Assembly: GCA_028280065.1 (NCBI GenBank)
Contig: JANQMN010000124.1
Coordinates: forward strand, 1-64,000
Source of the DNA: Hahella sp.
GTDB taxonomy: Bacteria > Pseudomonadota > Gammaproteobacteria > Pseudomonadales > Oleiphilaceae
Direction of reading: 5' to 3'
DNA: 64,000 bases
Shown here in pieces: positions 44,055 through 53,651 of this stretch. The stretch's first letter is position 1. The number at the start of each line of letters is the position of its first letter. The translations under genes were made by a program, and so were the position numbers. The notes beneath the pieces were generated by a model. It saw nothing but the letters and a program-made list of their open reading frames with translations. It made no database searches and had not been told where the DNA came from.

Positions 44055-45605
44055 TCAGTCGCGTTCATCCATATTCGGGGAAGTGCGGGGCGGGCAGTGA
44101 TAAGCGCTTAGCAGTTTGCCGCCCTCCATGGATTCAAGGTGCACATCAAAACCCCAAAGCCGATGCACGTGTTTTAGGACTTCATTGACTTCCTTTTCCA
44201 GCAATGGAACGCGGTCTACCGGGGTATGGCGCAACGTTAGTGACCGGTCGCCACGTACATTGACATTCCAGACTTGAATATTAGGGTCTCGCACACTCAG
44301 GTTGTACTGGCGTGCAAGTTGTTCACGCACTGCCCGGTAGCCGTTTTCGTCATGGATGGCCGTGACCTGATATTCGTCTTCCTGGTCATCGTCGAGGACA
44401 GTGAAAAACTTAAAATCGCGAATAACCTTGGGTGAAAGGAACTGCAAAATAAAACTTTCATCCTTAAAGTTGTGCATGGCAAAGTGAACGGTTTCCAGCC
44501 AGTCTGAACCGGCAAAGTCCGGGAACCAATACTTATCCTCAGCGGTCGGATTTTGACAGATTCGTTTAATGTCCTGAAACATGGCATAGCCGAGGGCATA
44601 AGGATTAATGCCACTGTACCAGGGGCTGTCGTAAGGTGGTTGATACACGACCGATGTATGGCTTTGCAGAAATTCCAACATGAAACCATCGGTTACTTGG
44701 CCTTTTTCATAAAGCCGGTGCAGCAGGGTGTAATGCCAAAAGGTTGCCCAGCCTTCATTCATGACCTGGGTTTGGCGTTGGGGATAGAAGTACTGGGCAA
44801 TTTTACGCACGATGCGGACGATTTCCCGTTGCCAGGGTTCTAGCAAAGGCGCATTTTTTTCGATGAAGTACAGCAGGTTTTCCTGGGGATCTTCCGGAAA
44901 ACGTTTTTGATTCGCAACGGCTTTGTCCTCGGCGCGGGTAGGGATGGTTCGCCACAGGTCATTGACTTGCTGTTGCATGTATTCTTCACGTTCCCTTAAG
45001 CGTTTTTCTTCTTCCGCTGCCGATATCGGCGATGGCCGCTTATAACGGTCAACGCCGTGATTCATGATGGAGTGGCAGGAATCCAGGACTCTTTCCACAG
45101 CCTCCAGGCCATGGCGCTGTTCGCAGTGGGCGATGTAATTTTTTGCGAATAACAGGTAGTCGATGATTGCGCTGGCGTCGGTCCAGGTGCGGAACAGATA
45201 GTTGCCTTTAAAGAACGAATTATGACCGTAACTGGCGTGAGCAATCACCAGCGCCTGCATCATCATGGTGTTTTCTTCCATGAGATAAGCAATACAGGGA
45301 TTGGAATTGATGACTATCTCGTATGCCAGGCCCATTTGGCCGCGTTTGTATAGTTTCTCGGTTTGCAGAAACTGTTTGCCGAATGACCAATGGTTGTATC
45401 CGACAGGCATGCCGACCGAGGAGTAGGCGTCCATCATCTGCTCGGCACTGATGACTTCAATTTGGTTGGGGTAGGTGTCGAGCTTGAATTCGGCGGCGCA
45501 CTGCGCTATCGCCTCATCATATTGCTCAATCAGTTCGAAGGTCCATTCCGATTCTGTGGAAATATAATTACGTTTGTTGCCTTGTTCGGACGCAACTTCA
45601 GACAT
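44055..45605 (-). CDS. SpoVR-family protein (YcgB-like)
   Basis: A 516-residue cytoplasmic protein of the SpoVR family, of normal length. Typical segments are [45 protein letters not shown] (given here in part), [10 protein letters not shown] and [16 protein letters not shown]. Biochemical function is not established; in Bacillus the homologue affects spore cortex. It is the third gene of the prkA-yeaH-spoVR operon; its ATG overlaps the yeaH stop by 8 bp. The conserved trio is linked to stationary-phase and nitrogen or carbon stress in enterobacteria. Confidence 0.94.
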   Translation of the reverse strand: MSEVASEQGNKRNYISTESEWTFELIEQYDEAIAQCAAEFKLDTYPNQIEVISAEQMMDAYSSVGMPVGYNHWSFGKQFLQTEKLYKRGQMGLAYEIVINSNPCIAYLMEENTMMMQALVIAHASYGHNSFFKGNYLFRTWTDASAIIDYLLFAKNYIAHCEQRHGLEAVERVLDSCHSIMNHGVDRYKRPSPISAAEEEKRLREREEYMQQQVNDLWRTIPTRAEDKAVANQKRFPEDPQENLLYFIEKNAPLLEPWQREIVRIVRKIAQYFYPQRQTQVMNEGWATFWHYTLLHRLYEKGQVTDGFMLEFLQSHTSVVYQPPYDSPWYSGINPYALGYAMFQDIKRICQNPTAEDKYWFPDFAGSDWLETVHFAMHNFKDESFILQFLSPKVIRDFKFFTVLDDDQEDEYQVTAIHDENGYRAVREQLARQYNLSVRDPNIQVWNVNVRGDRSLTLRHTPVDRVPLLEKEVNEVLKHVHRLWGFDVHLESMEGGKLLSAYHCPPRTSPNMDERD

Positions 45606-46905
45606 GGTCTACCTGTTTCTGGAATAGTTTTCGGAACACCGGGTAGATATCGCTCTCATCCATGATCTGCTGCATGGAGAACCGCTCGCTAAAAGCTTCG
45701 GCCAACATTTCATATTCATGCCAAAGCATCTGATGCTCATGGGGGGTGATCTCAATATAGGAATAGTATTGCACTTGAGGAAGTATGTTTTCCGCCAGCA
45801 GTTTACTGCAACGCGGAGAATCGTCGTTCCAGTTGTCACCGTCTGACGCCTGTGCCGCATAAATGTTCCAATCGGCCGTCGGGTATCGATCCTCCATGAT
45901 GTTCTTCATCATTTTCAAGGCGCTTGAAACGATTGTTCCGCCGGTTTCCCTGGAATAGAAAAATTCCTCTTCATCCACCTCTTTGGCACTGGTGTGGTGA
46001 CGTATGAAAACCACATCGATTTTTTCATAGTTCCGGCGCAGAAAAAGGTAGAGCAAAATGAAAAAACGTTTCGCGATATCTTTGTGGGTCTGACTCATTG
46101 AGCCGGATACATCCATTAAGCAAAACATCACGGCAGCCGTGGCCGGCTGCGGCTGTTTAATGTGTTGATTGTAGCGGATGTCAATTTCGTCGATAAAAGG
46201 AATTCGGGTTAAACGCCGCTTAAGACGTGCAATCTCTTCTTCTAGCGCGCGTATTTGGTCCTCCTTACTAAAAACCGGATCGGGAGGTTCCGGGGTGCGC
46301 TGGATTTCTTCCAATTGAGCTTGCAGGTCGCTTATCTTCTTCCGGGTACTGCCTGACAGTGCCAAGCGTCTGCCATAGGCGCCCCGCATACTGCGCACGA
46401 CATTGATTTTCGCCGGTGTTCCCTGGGTTGAATATCCGGCCCGGACGAATTTGAAATTAGAGGTGTCCTTAAGCTGCTTTTGCACCAAGTTGGGTAGAGC
46501 GAGATCTTCGAACATGAAGTCCAGGAATTCCTCCTGGGAAATCTGGAAGACGAAGTCATCCATGCCTTCACCCTGGTCGCTGGCTTGGCCTTCACCGGAA
46601 CCACCGCCGCCTCCCTGGCCGCCTGGAGGTCTTGGAATGCCGTCCCCTGTGACGAACTCCTTATTGCCAGGATGGGTTTGCGAACGGCGCCCGCCTTTGC
46701 CATGGCGAAAGGTCGGCTCGGTAATGTCCCGGCTGGGAATGGAAATGCTTTCGCCACGATCAATATCCGTGATCGAACGCTTATTCACGGCATCGCCGAC
46801 GGCTTTCTTAATATGCTCGCGATAGCGCCGCAGAAAGCGCTGTCGATTGACGGCGCTTTTATTCTTACCGTTCAGACGACGGTCAATAACATGGGTGACA
46901 CCCAT
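45598..46905 (-). CDS. yeaH: YeaH/YhbH-family protein (DUF444, VWA-like)
   Basis: A 435-residue protein. The N-terminus, [20 protein letters not shown], is the DUF444 signature; a Gly-rich low-complexity stretch follows at about residues 90-112, then a von Willebrand A-like domain with the metal-site motif [17 protein letters not shown] and [12 protein letters not shown]. It is the partner of the PrkA-type kinase in a conserved operon. Exact activity unknown. It lies 35 bp after the kinase gene and overlaps the spoVR gene. Confidence 0.94.
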   Translation of the reverse strand: MGVTHVIDRRLNGKNKSAVNRQRFLRRYREHIKKAVGDAVNKRSITDIDRGESISIPSRDITEPTFRHGKGGRRSQTHPGNKEFVTGDGIPRPPGGQGGGGGSGEGQASDQGEGMDDFVFQISQEEFLDFMFEDLALPNLVQKQLKDTSNFKFVRAGYSTQGTPAKINVVRSMRGAYGRRLALSGSTRKKISDLQAQLEEIQRTPEPPDPVFSKEDQIRALEEEIARLKRRLTRIPFIDEIDIRYNQHIKQPQPATAAVMFCLMDVSGSMSQTHKDIAKRFFILLYLFLRRNYEKIDVVFIRHHTSAKEVDEEEFFYSRETGGTIVSSALKMMKNIMEDRYPTADWNIYAAQASDGDNWNDDSPRCSKLLAENILPQVQYYSYIEITPHEHQMLWHEYEMLAEAFSERFSMQQIMDESDIYPVFRKLFQKQVDHV

Positions 46906-46940
46906 TGTGTGTGTTCCCCCTGGGAAAGCTTCAGGTCAGA

Positions 46941-48863
46941 CTACTGGGATTTACGTACTCGCAAATACCATTCGCATAACAATCGCACCTGTTTTTCAGT
47001 GTAGCCGCGTTCAATCATGCGCTTAACAAATTCCTGGTGTTTCTTCTGGTCCTCCTGAGAAGCTTTCGGATTAAAGGATATGACCGGTAGTAAATCTTCC
47101 GTGTTGGAGAACATTTTCTTCTCGATCACGGTGCGAAGTTTCTCATAGCTGAGCCAGGAAGGGTTCTTACCCTGGTTATTGGCCCGTGCCCGCAACACAA
47201 AGTTCACAACCTCGTTGCGGAAATCCTTCGGATTGCTGATACCGGCAGGTTTTTCGATCTTTTCCAGTTCCTCATTAATGGCCGCGCGATCAAAAATTTC
47301 GCCGGTTTCCGGATCCCGGTATTCTTGATCCTGAATCCAGAAGTCCGCATAGGTTACATAACGATCGAAGATGTTCTGGCCGTATTCGGAATAGGATTCC
47401 AAATAGGCGGTCTGGATTTCCTTGCCGATAAACTCGACATACCGTGGCGCCAGGAACTCCTTGATATAGCGCAGATAACGGTCATGGGTTTCTTGCGGAT
47501 ACTGCTCCTGTTCGATCTGCTTTTCCAGGACATAGAGTAAATGCACCGGGTTGGCAGCCACTTCGGTGGTGTCGAAGTTAAACACCTTGGAGAGAATCTT
47601 AAAGGCAAATCGGGTTGACATCCCCTCCATGCCTTCATCCACGCCAGCGGTATCCCGATACTCCTGAATAGACTTGGCCTTGGGGTCGGTATCCTTGATG
47701 TTTTGCCCGTTGTAGACCTTCATCTTCGAGTAGATACTCGAATTTTCCGGCTCCTTAACCCGCGACAAACAACTAAATTGGGCCAGCATGCGGAGGGTGT
47801 CCGGGGCGCATGGCGCTCCGGCAAGAGAACTACCCCGCAACAGTTTTTCATAGATTTTGATCTCTTCGGAAACCCTTAGGCAATAAGGGACTTTGACAAT
47901 ATATATCCGGTCGAGAAATGCTTCGTTGTTCTTGTTGTTGCGGAAGGTTTGCCATTCGGATTCATTGGAGTGGGCGAGGATAATGCCTTCGAATGGCACG
48001 GCTCCCATGCCCTCGGTAGTATTGTAGTTGCCTTCCTGGGTAGCGGTTAACAGGGGATGGAGGACCTTTATCGGCGCTTTGAACATCTCGACGAATTCCA
48101 GCATACCCTGGTTGGCTTTGCTCAAACCGCCGGAAAAACTGTAGGCATCCGGGTCGTGTTGTGGAAACTCCTCAAGCATGCGGATATTGACCTTTCCCAC
48201 CAGTGAAGAAATATCCTGGTTATTTTCATCGCCCGGTTCCGTTTTGGAAATGGCAACCTGATTGAGAATCGACGGGTAGAGTTTGACCACACGGAATTTA
48301 CTGATGTCGCCGTTGTATTCGTGCAATCTCTTCACTGCCCAAGGCGACATAATAAAGTGCAGGTAGCGGCGGGGAATTCCGTATTCCTCCTCTAAAATTG
48401 TGGCGTCTTCGGTGGGTGAAAACAGGCCGAGGGGCGATTCGAAAACCGGGGAATCCTTGATGGCAAAAAACGGCTGTTTTTGAAACAGAAACTTGAGTTT
48501 TTCCGCTAATGAGGACTTGCCTCCACCGACCGGTCCCAGTAAATACAGGATTTGCTTACGCTCTTCCAGACCCTGCGCCGCATGTTTGAAGAAGGACACG
48601 ATTTGCTCTACGCAGTCCTCCATGCCGTAGAATTCTTCAAATTCCTTATAACGCTTGATGACTTTGTTGGAGAATATTCGGCTTAGCCGGGGATCTCGGC
48701 TGGTGTCTACGAAATCAGGCTCGCCGATGGCAAGCAGCATGCGTTCGGCTGCAGATGCATAGGCGGTGGGGTCCTTCTTACAAATCTGCAGATACTCTTC
48801 CAGACTGTATTCTTCTTCCTGTCTGGACTCATAACGGTCTGCGTAGTGTTTAAAAATGCTCAT
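46941..48863 (-). CDS. yeaG: PrkA-family serine protein kinase (YeaG)
   Basis: A 640-residue AAA-like kinase, length as in E. coli YeaG. Seen: Walker A GPVGGGKSS near residue 110 in LYLLGPVGGGKSSLAEKLKF (part of the N-terminal AAA-PrkA domain), GAVPFEGIILAHSNESEW and a C-terminal domain with LSYEKLRTVIEKKMFSNTED. The N-terminus, MSIFKHYADRYESRQEEEYS, also matches. First gene of the yeaG-yeaH-spoVR operon. In E. coli this operon responds to nitrogen starvation through sigma-54/NtrC and to RpoS, and a candidate sigma-54 site lies upstream here. Confidence 0.95.
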   Translation of the reverse strand: MSIFKHYADRYESRQEEEYSLEEYLQICKKDPTAYASAAERMLLAIGEPDFVDTSRDPRLSRIFSNKVIKRYKEFEEFYGMEDCVEQIVSFFKHAAQGLEERKQILYLLGPVGGGKSSLAEKLKFLFQKQPFFAIKDSPVFESPLGLFSPTEDATILEEEYGIPRRYLHFIMSPWAVKRLHEYNGDISKFRVVKLYPSILNQVAISKTEPGDENNQDISSLVGKVNIRMLEEFPQHDPDAYSFSGGLSKANQGMLEFVEMFKAPIKVLHPLLTATQEGNYNTTEGMGAVPFEGIILAHSNESEWQTFRNNKNNEAFLDRIYIVKVPYCLRVSEEIKIYEKLLRGSSLAGAPCAPDTLRMLAQFSCLSRVKEPENSSIYSKMKVYNGQNIKDTDPKAKSIQEYRDTAGVDEGMEGMSTRFAFKILSKVFNFDTTEVAANPVHLLYVLEKQIEQEQYPQETHDRYLRYIKEFLAPRYVEFIGKEIQTAYLESYSEYGQNIFDRYVTYADFWIQDQEYRDPETGEIFDRAAINEELEKIEKPAGISNPKDFRNEVVNFVLRARANNQGKNPSWLSYEKLRTVIEKKMFSNTEDLLPVISFNPKASQEDQKKHQEFVKRMIERGYTEKQVRLLCEWYLRVRKSQ

Positions 48864-48995
48864 ACTGACCCTCTCTACATTAAATTCACTGGCTCAGATG
48901 GACAAGCCGTCGGTTCTCTGTTGATATTCCATTCACCTGAGTGCCCTGATTTGGCACTGGCTCGCTGCACAGGGAACGCGAGTAACTTAATATCC

Positions 48996-49011
48996 GGCAA
49001 GCAATTTACCT
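48996..49011 (-). promoter_or_regulatory. Possible sigma-54 promoter of yeaG-yeaH-spoVR
   Basis: On the minus strand AGGTAAATTGCTTGCC places GG at -24 and TTGC at -12 with exact spacing, about 120 bp before the yeaG start codon. The -24 half is a weak match. Support comes mainly from the known sigma-54 control of yeaGH in enterobacteria. Confidence 0.28.
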
Positions 49012-49422
49012 ATTCGTGCCCTGAAAATTACCTTTGCATGAACCATTCCGCTTCTCTAAAGCATAGTTCATGTCTATACAATTGGATACCCATCGAGAAT
49101 GTCCAATTAATTAAAAATTTTTATATATCATCCTGTTATAAGGATTTGAATAGAAAAAATCAGGGCTGATTCCCCGCCTAGGCATGGCTGGATAGTGTGC
49201 TTCCATGGTGCGTCAAAAGGCTACAAATCTGCCCTATGCGCCCTTCTAGTGCCAGATCCCTGCACAGTGCTCATTCAGAGTACAAACCTTGTACAACACT
49301 AGGTTCCGACATCCAAAGACGCGGCTTAATCAGTACCTTTACGATGCAAATCGACCGGTCAGATTTAGTGCCGACGATTATTTTTTGGAAAGGTTGCGAA
49401 GAACTTCTTGGAGTGAATTTGC

Positions 49423-49452
49423 AAGAAAAGCCTCTGATCGAGGCTTTTCTTT
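49423..49452. terminator. Strong hairpin terminator after the exported-protein gene
   Basis: A perfect 12-bp stem (AAGAAAAGCCTC / GAGGCTTTTCTT) with a 5-base loop lies 9 bp beyond the stop of the leftward gene. Read on the minus strand it gives GCCTC-loop-GAGGC followed by TTTTCTT, a good intrinsic terminator; the symmetric A/T flanks make it work in both directions. Confidence 0.85.
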
Positions 49453-49460
49453 AGTGGAAA

Positions 49461-50738
49461 TCATTGACCCGGACTTGGCATTGCTTTTAGGTTGAACTTG
49501 GTTTCGCCGCGAGTTGCGTTAAGAAGCACTCTTTCGTCTTTTGCATTATTAAAATCAAGTTCACTGGTTGAATTGTCAAAATAGTTGAGGGATATCTTGA
49601 TTGTGGCGAGCGGCGCATCGACACGAAAAGTTTCGTCCATACCCCATGCCAGTTTTCCTTCCAGCCTTTTTGCATTCGACGAGGCTCTTTGACGCTGGTA
49701 GGCGGTAAAGCTCAAGGTCGCTTCAATAAAGCCTTTTTTGGCTCGCTCGTTACCAAAGGCCCGGCCGTAGGGTTTAGCAATCAGTGCGACCTCGACGCAA
49801 CTATCTCCGGCTGCATTTACCGAAACGACCTCGCCATGGCGGCTGTTGAGAACGGTCACGTCATGCCCTTCATTGTGGTCGATTTGCCAGCCGTCCAGGG
49901 CACATACTTTACGGGTTTCTTCTTGAACCAACATTAGCGTGCTTTCCAGACGGTCCAGTTCAAAGGTCTGCTTGCGCCTGCTTATGTCGGTTGTTTCGGT
50001 TGTATAGGTAATGCTGTACGTACCCAGTTCAGGAACAGGGATGCCGTATAGCAGAGTGTAGTCATGTTCCGCTCGGCGCGCTGGGACGACCAGTGCCAGC
50101 ATGGTGGATTGGAGCATTTCAGTTCGGTTATCAAACAAACTTGCCGGCAAACTGAATATGGCATCATTGCCACGAACTCTGGAAACCGCATAGGCGACCC
50201 CGCTGGCATCTTTCAACTTCAGTTCCACGTTGCCGAGTTTGGTGCGATCGACGAAAACGTCCACAGAATCGGAGTTCGGTTTTTTATCAACGATTATCGG
50301 GCCGTAATTCGCTAACTGGGGATCAAAACCTCGTAACGGTAATCCGTCTATCAGTGTTTGGATTTTGCTGTGCAGGACTTCGAAGTTGGTTTGCGAGTTC
50401 TCCTTAGTGGCGACAACTTCGTCGGCCAATTCCGCCAATTGGGCGTAAAGGGTGCCCTCCACCCGGCTTAGCTGCGCGATGGGTTTGTCGAGGCCGGTGC
50501 GATAAGCCAAGCGAACGTGATCCTTTAACAGCAGCGAATGCCGGGCAATGTCCATTAAATCTTCCGCTCTTGCCTGTAATCCGGTTTTATAGACACCCTT
50601 TATACAGGCGTCATATTGGGTTAGTACCTGCGAGGCCGTAGTCGATCGATCAGTCGGGGCAATGCAGTCTGCGCTGACAGCCGTGCTGACTGCCACCATG
50701 GTCGCGGTAATAAGCAGTGGCAAGACGCGGATTCTCAT
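49461..50738 (-). CDS. Exported protein of unknown function
   Basis: A 425-residue protein with a clear Sec signal peptide (about residues 1-23, cleavage likely after VSA-D). The N-terminal third is helical (SQVLTQYDACIKGVYKTGLQ and QTLIDGLPLRG), the rest is beta-rich with two paired cysteines in the second half (KVCALDGWQI and GDSCVEVALI). There is no lipobox or membrane anchor, so a soluble periplasmic or secreted location is expected. I do not recognise the family. CAGGAGAG precedes the ATG, and a strong terminator follows, so it is monocistronic. Confidence 0.8.
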   Translation of the reverse strand: MRIRVLPLLITATMVAVSTAVSADCIAPTDRSTTASQVLTQYDACIKGVYKTGLQARAEDLMDIARHSLLLKDHVRLAYRTGLDKPIAQLSRVEGTLYAQLAELADEVVATKENSQTNFEVLHSKIQTLIDGLPLRGFDPQLANYGPIIVDKKPNSDSVDVFVDRTKLGNVELKLKDASGVAYAVSRVRGNDAIFSLPASLFDNRTEMLQSTMLALVVPARRAEHDYTLLYGIPVPELGTYSITYTTETTDISRRKQTFELDRLESTLMLVQEETRKVCALDGWQIDHNEGHDVTVLNSRHGEVVSVNAAGDSCVEVALIAKPYGRAFGNERAKKGFIEATLSFTAYQRQRASSNAKRLEGKLAWGMDETFRVDAPLATIKISLNYFDNSTSELDFNNAKDERVLLNATRGETKFNLKAMPSPGQ

Positions 50739-51068
50739 GTTGCTTCGCTCTCCTGTGGCACGAAGAAAAAGTGTGGTCTATGCGGTTGTTTTAGACAAAA
50801 CACCTTCTGAGGCGGTTTTGAGATGGGTCGGCCAGCAATAGGTCGGACACGGCCAGATATCTCGCGCACCGCTACCGTCCTGTCTACACCAACAGCGGCA
50901 TGATATGAAAAATAGCCTAGTGTAAAAGGATTACAAGGAAGGAGTTTAGCAGCCAAAACCTGTTCTGTATTGCAGGATTACATTCCTACACATTTTTTTT
51001 CTGAATCGTTACAGGCAGCGACGGCTAAGCTCCGGTAATACAAGGAAAAGGTGATAAGATGACAGGTT
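50739..51068. other. Intergenic region upstream of the exported-protein gene
   Basis: A 330-base gap between the end of the lysine operon and the start of the exported-protein gene, both leftward. It should contain the latter's promoter and perhaps a terminator of the former. No hairpin with a T run, repeat or RNA gene was found. Confidence 0.4.
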
Positions 51069-52100
51069 TTAAGCGGTGTTTTGCGGCTCCCGGTTGGTCA
51101 TCTTAAAAATACCCTGGGCATTGCGGCTATCAAAGCGTAAATCGAGGCTACCGTCAGGTTGTCTGCCGCGTTCGATAAACTCGAAAAATGAACCGGGTAC
51201 CGTCTGCTCAATCTCTCCGTTCGGCGTGGTGAAGGGGCGCTGTATTTGGGCCGCACGATATGCGGTCTGTTTTACTTGGGCATTGTGAGCGACTTCGATT
51301 GCCGGTTTCAAAGGCCGGCCCAACGCATGTTGCCTGGCGGCAAAGCCATCAATGTCGGTTATTCTGTCGGTTGCGTGGTTAAAGGCGTTGCCTTCCGTGG
51401 CGATCCATGCCATTTCGGCAGATTCGTCCAACAGAATTCGATAGTCCTCTAACCGCGGCGCCAGGTGTTGGCGGTCAAAACAAGCCAGCAAGTTCGGTAT
51501 CAGAAGAAGGGTCTCATCCATGTTGAGGCAGCCGGTTTTTGCCAGCTTTTCGAGTAACGCACCGGAGGCCGGAGTTAAAGGATCTGTAGCAGTGTTGATC
51601 ACGCGGCCGACTGCCTGCTGGAATACCTCGGAAAACCTTTCCGGGTAAAGTTCGCTGACAAAGAATTGCGAAATAGTCTCAGGCAGGTCTTTGTGGGTAA
51701 AGACAAAACCGCACATTGACAACTTTTCAAGAGGATATTCCGCCGCCAGTTCGTAACCGAGCGGTTCCAAAATGCGCGAAAACGCGTTTACTCCACTAGG
51801 CAGAGGCTGCGGTTGCCACCGCACGGTGCGTAGCGCGCCATGATCCAGAAGTATCTTTTTGCCATTGGCGGCTTTCTCCTCGGCATATTGGCGGCCCAGC
51901 GGCACCCGGTTGATAAGGTCTGAAAACAGTAAGATGTTGAGTAGATGGGCCAGCAAAACACGGGGTAGTTCGTCTACGGAATATTCCCCGGATACCTCCG
52001 GGGGATGTTGGATATTCTCCAGCAACCAGGTTTTACCTGGAGTCAGCCCGCAGACACCGTCTAGTTTAGTGAGTAGCCGTTCGACATTTGTTGTAGCCAT
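51069..52100 (-). CDS. hglS: 2-oxoadipate dioxygenase/decarboxylase (DUF1338, HglS-like)
   Basis: A 343-residue DUF1338/HglS-family protein. These Fe(II) enzymes convert 2-oxoadipate to D-2-hydroxyglutarate with O2 and loss of CO2, late in lysine catabolism. Seen: metal-ligand and arginine region LLDHGALRTVRW (His87, Arg91), then FSRILEPLGYELAAEYPLEK, FVFTHKDLPETISQFFVSEL and a C-terminal QTVPGSFFEFIERG that supplies the acidic ligand. GGAG lies 10 bases before the ATG. Operon with the aldehyde dehydrogenase gene (28 bp) and the saccharopine-dehydrogenase-like gene, whose products would supply aminoadipate; the aminotransferase giving 2-oxoadipate is not seen nearby. Confidence 0.88.
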   Translation of the reverse strand: MATTNVERLLTKLDGVCGLTPGKTWLLENIQHPPEVSGEYSVDELPRVLLAHLLNILLFSDLINRVPLGRQYAEEKAANGKKILLDHGALRTVRWQPQPLPSGVNAFSRILEPLGYELAAEYPLEKLSMCGFVFTHKDLPETISQFFVSELYPERFSEVFQQAVGRVINTATDPLTPASGALLEKLAKTGCLNMDETLLLIPNLLACFDRQHLAPRLEDYRILLDESAEMAWIATEGNAFNHATDRITDIDGFAARQHALGRPLKPAIEVAHNAQVKQTAYRAAQIQRPFTTPNGEIEQTVPGSFFEFIERGRQPDGSLDLRFDSRNAQGIFKMTNREPQNTA

Positions 52101-52128
52101 AAACTAGAATCTCCACATTGAATTCGGT

Positions 52129-53640
52129 TTAATCCAGGTCGAATTGAATGCCCTGGGCGAGCGGTAGTTCAGTCGAATAGTTGATGGTTGCGGTGGAACG
52201 CCGCATGTAACCCTTCCAGGCATCCGAGCCGGATTCCCGGCCACCGCCGGTGGCCTTTTCACCACCAAATGCACCGCCAATTTCCGCACCGCTGGTGCCG
52301 ACATTGACGTTGGCTATTCCACAATCGCTGCCCGGTGCTGCCAGGAACCGTTCCGCTTCGCGTACGTCGTTAGTGAAGATCGCCGATGAAAGACCTTGGG
52401 GTACGTCGTTCTGTCTCTGAATGGCTTCGTCAAGGTCCTGGTATTCGAAGAAATACAGGATCGGTGCAAAGGTTTCCGTCGGATTGTTTGTCATAGCGGT
52501 ACCGCCGACAACGATTGCCGGATTCACGTAGAAGGCATGGGGATGGATTGTTTCTAATGCCCGGCCGCCGCCGATAACTTCGCAACCACTGTCACGGGCG
52601 CTCTGCAGGGCGGATTCCATTGCCTCGTAGGCACGACCGTCGATCAACGGGCCAACCAACGTTTTGGGATCCATCGGACTGCCAATGGGTAATTGTTGAT
52701 AGACCTTATGCAGGCGCGCCAGTAGTTCCTCCTTGATGGAACTGTGGGCAAAGATTCTGCGGGTTGTGGTACAGCGTTGACCGGCCGTTCCCACCGCGCC
52801 GAACACGATTGCCCTGGTCGCCAAATCCAAGTCTGCGGTCGGTGCGACAATGATCGCATTGTTGCCGCCAAGTTCTAAAATGGTGCGACCGAAGCGTTCG
52901 GCAACCACAGGGCCGACTTTCTGTCCCATTGCACAACTCCCTGTGGCACTGACTAATGGTAGTCGGGGGTTATTACAGAGTTGTTCGCCAACTCCTGCTG
53001 TGCCTATGATGACTTGGCTGAGATGGGCGGGAACCAAGTCCGGTTGGGTAGCATTCAGTTGAGAGACGGCTTGTTCAAACAGAGCCTGACAGGCGAGTGC
53101 GCAAAGTGGCGTTTTTTCCGATGGCTTCCAAATCACGGAGTTACCGCAAACAACTGCTAACGCGGTATTCCAAGCCCAAACGGCCATTGGAAAATTGAAT
53201 GCGCTAATCACCAAAGTCGGCCCCAACGGATGCCAGGTTTCGCGCAGCGCGTGATCGGTGCGTTCAGACGCGATTGTTTTGCCATAGAGTTGGCGTGACA
53301 GTCCGACGGCAAAATCGCAGATATCGATCATTTCCTGCACTTCGCCTTCGCCTTCTGCTAGGATCTTGCCGCATTCTAATGTGATCAAACTGCCTAACGC
53401 GGTTTTATGTTCGCGCAGCAAGTTGCCATAAAGACGGATTAGTTCACCGCGCTTGGGCGCCGGAAGTTTACGCCATTGGAAAAATGCCTCTTGGCTTTGA
53501 GAAATAACCTGCTCAACCTGATCCTCTTGGGTCTTCAGCATTGCCAAATGCGCTCCATCAATGGGCGAGCGAACTTCCAAATCGCCGGTCGAAAAATCCT
53601 GTGCGACACCGATGGCGGCAAAAATGTCGTTAAGTTTCAT
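52129..53640 (-). CDS. amaB: Piperideine-6-carboxylate / aminoadipate-semialdehyde dehydrogenase (ALDH7 type)
   Basis: A 503-residue aldehyde dehydrogenase of the ALDH7/AmaB class, which oxidises 2-aminoadipate 6-semialdehyde (in equilibrium with piperideine-6-carboxylate) to 2-aminoadipate with NAD. Seen: ISAFNFPMAVWAWNTALA, the cofactor segment IWKPSEKTPLCALA, general base Glu in TILELGGNNAIIV, catalytic Cys in GTAGQRCTTTRR, and GNVNVGTSGAEIGGAFGGEK-like C-terminal residues conserved in ALDH7. AAGGGGGAG precedes the ATG. It sits 11 bp downstream of the dehydrogenase that should make its substrate and 28 bp before hglS. Confidence 0.92.
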   Translation of the reverse strand: MKLNDIFAAIGVAQDFSTGDLEVRSPIDGAHLAMLKTQEDQVEQVISQSQEAFFQWRKLPAPKRGELIRLYGNLLREHKTALGSLITLECGKILAEGEGEVQEMIDICDFAVGLSRQLYGKTIASERTDHALRETWHPLGPTLVISAFNFPMAVWAWNTALAVVCGNSVIWKPSEKTPLCALACQALFEQAVSQLNATQPDLVPAHLSQVIIGTAGVGEQLCNNPRLPLVSATGSCAMGQKVGPVVAERFGRTILELGGNNAIIVAPTADLDLATRAIVFGAVGTAGQRCTTTRRIFAHSSIKEELLARLHKVYQQLPIGSPMDPKTLVGPLIDGRAYEAMESALQSARDSGCEVIGGGRALETIHPHAFYVNPAIVVGGTAMTNNPTETFAPILYFFEYQDLDEAIQRQNDVPQGLSSAIFTNDVREAERFLAAPGSDCGIANVNVGTSGAEIGGAFGGEKATGGGRESGSDAWKGYMRRSTATINYSTELPLAQGIQFDLD

Positions 53641-53651
53641 TGGTCTCCCCC

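Larger units (their letters stand above)
48864..49460. other. 597-base intergenic region upstream of yeaG
   Basis: It holds the yeaG promoter on the minus strand and, at the far end, the terminator of the exported-protein gene. The middle is AT-rich without recognisable genes; short open frames here lack ribosome-binding sites and family resemblance. Confidence 0.5.

Noticed and set aside
48951..48969. TGGCACTGGCTCGCTGCA, resembling a sigma-54 promoter
   Set aside because: The -12 part is out of register by one to two bases and it points away from yeaG toward no gene.
49289..49495. A 68-codon plus-strand ORF in the gap upstream of yeaG, ending inside the antisense of the exported-protein gene
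   Set aside because: It runs through the perfect terminator hairpin and has no ribosome-binding site or recognisable motif.
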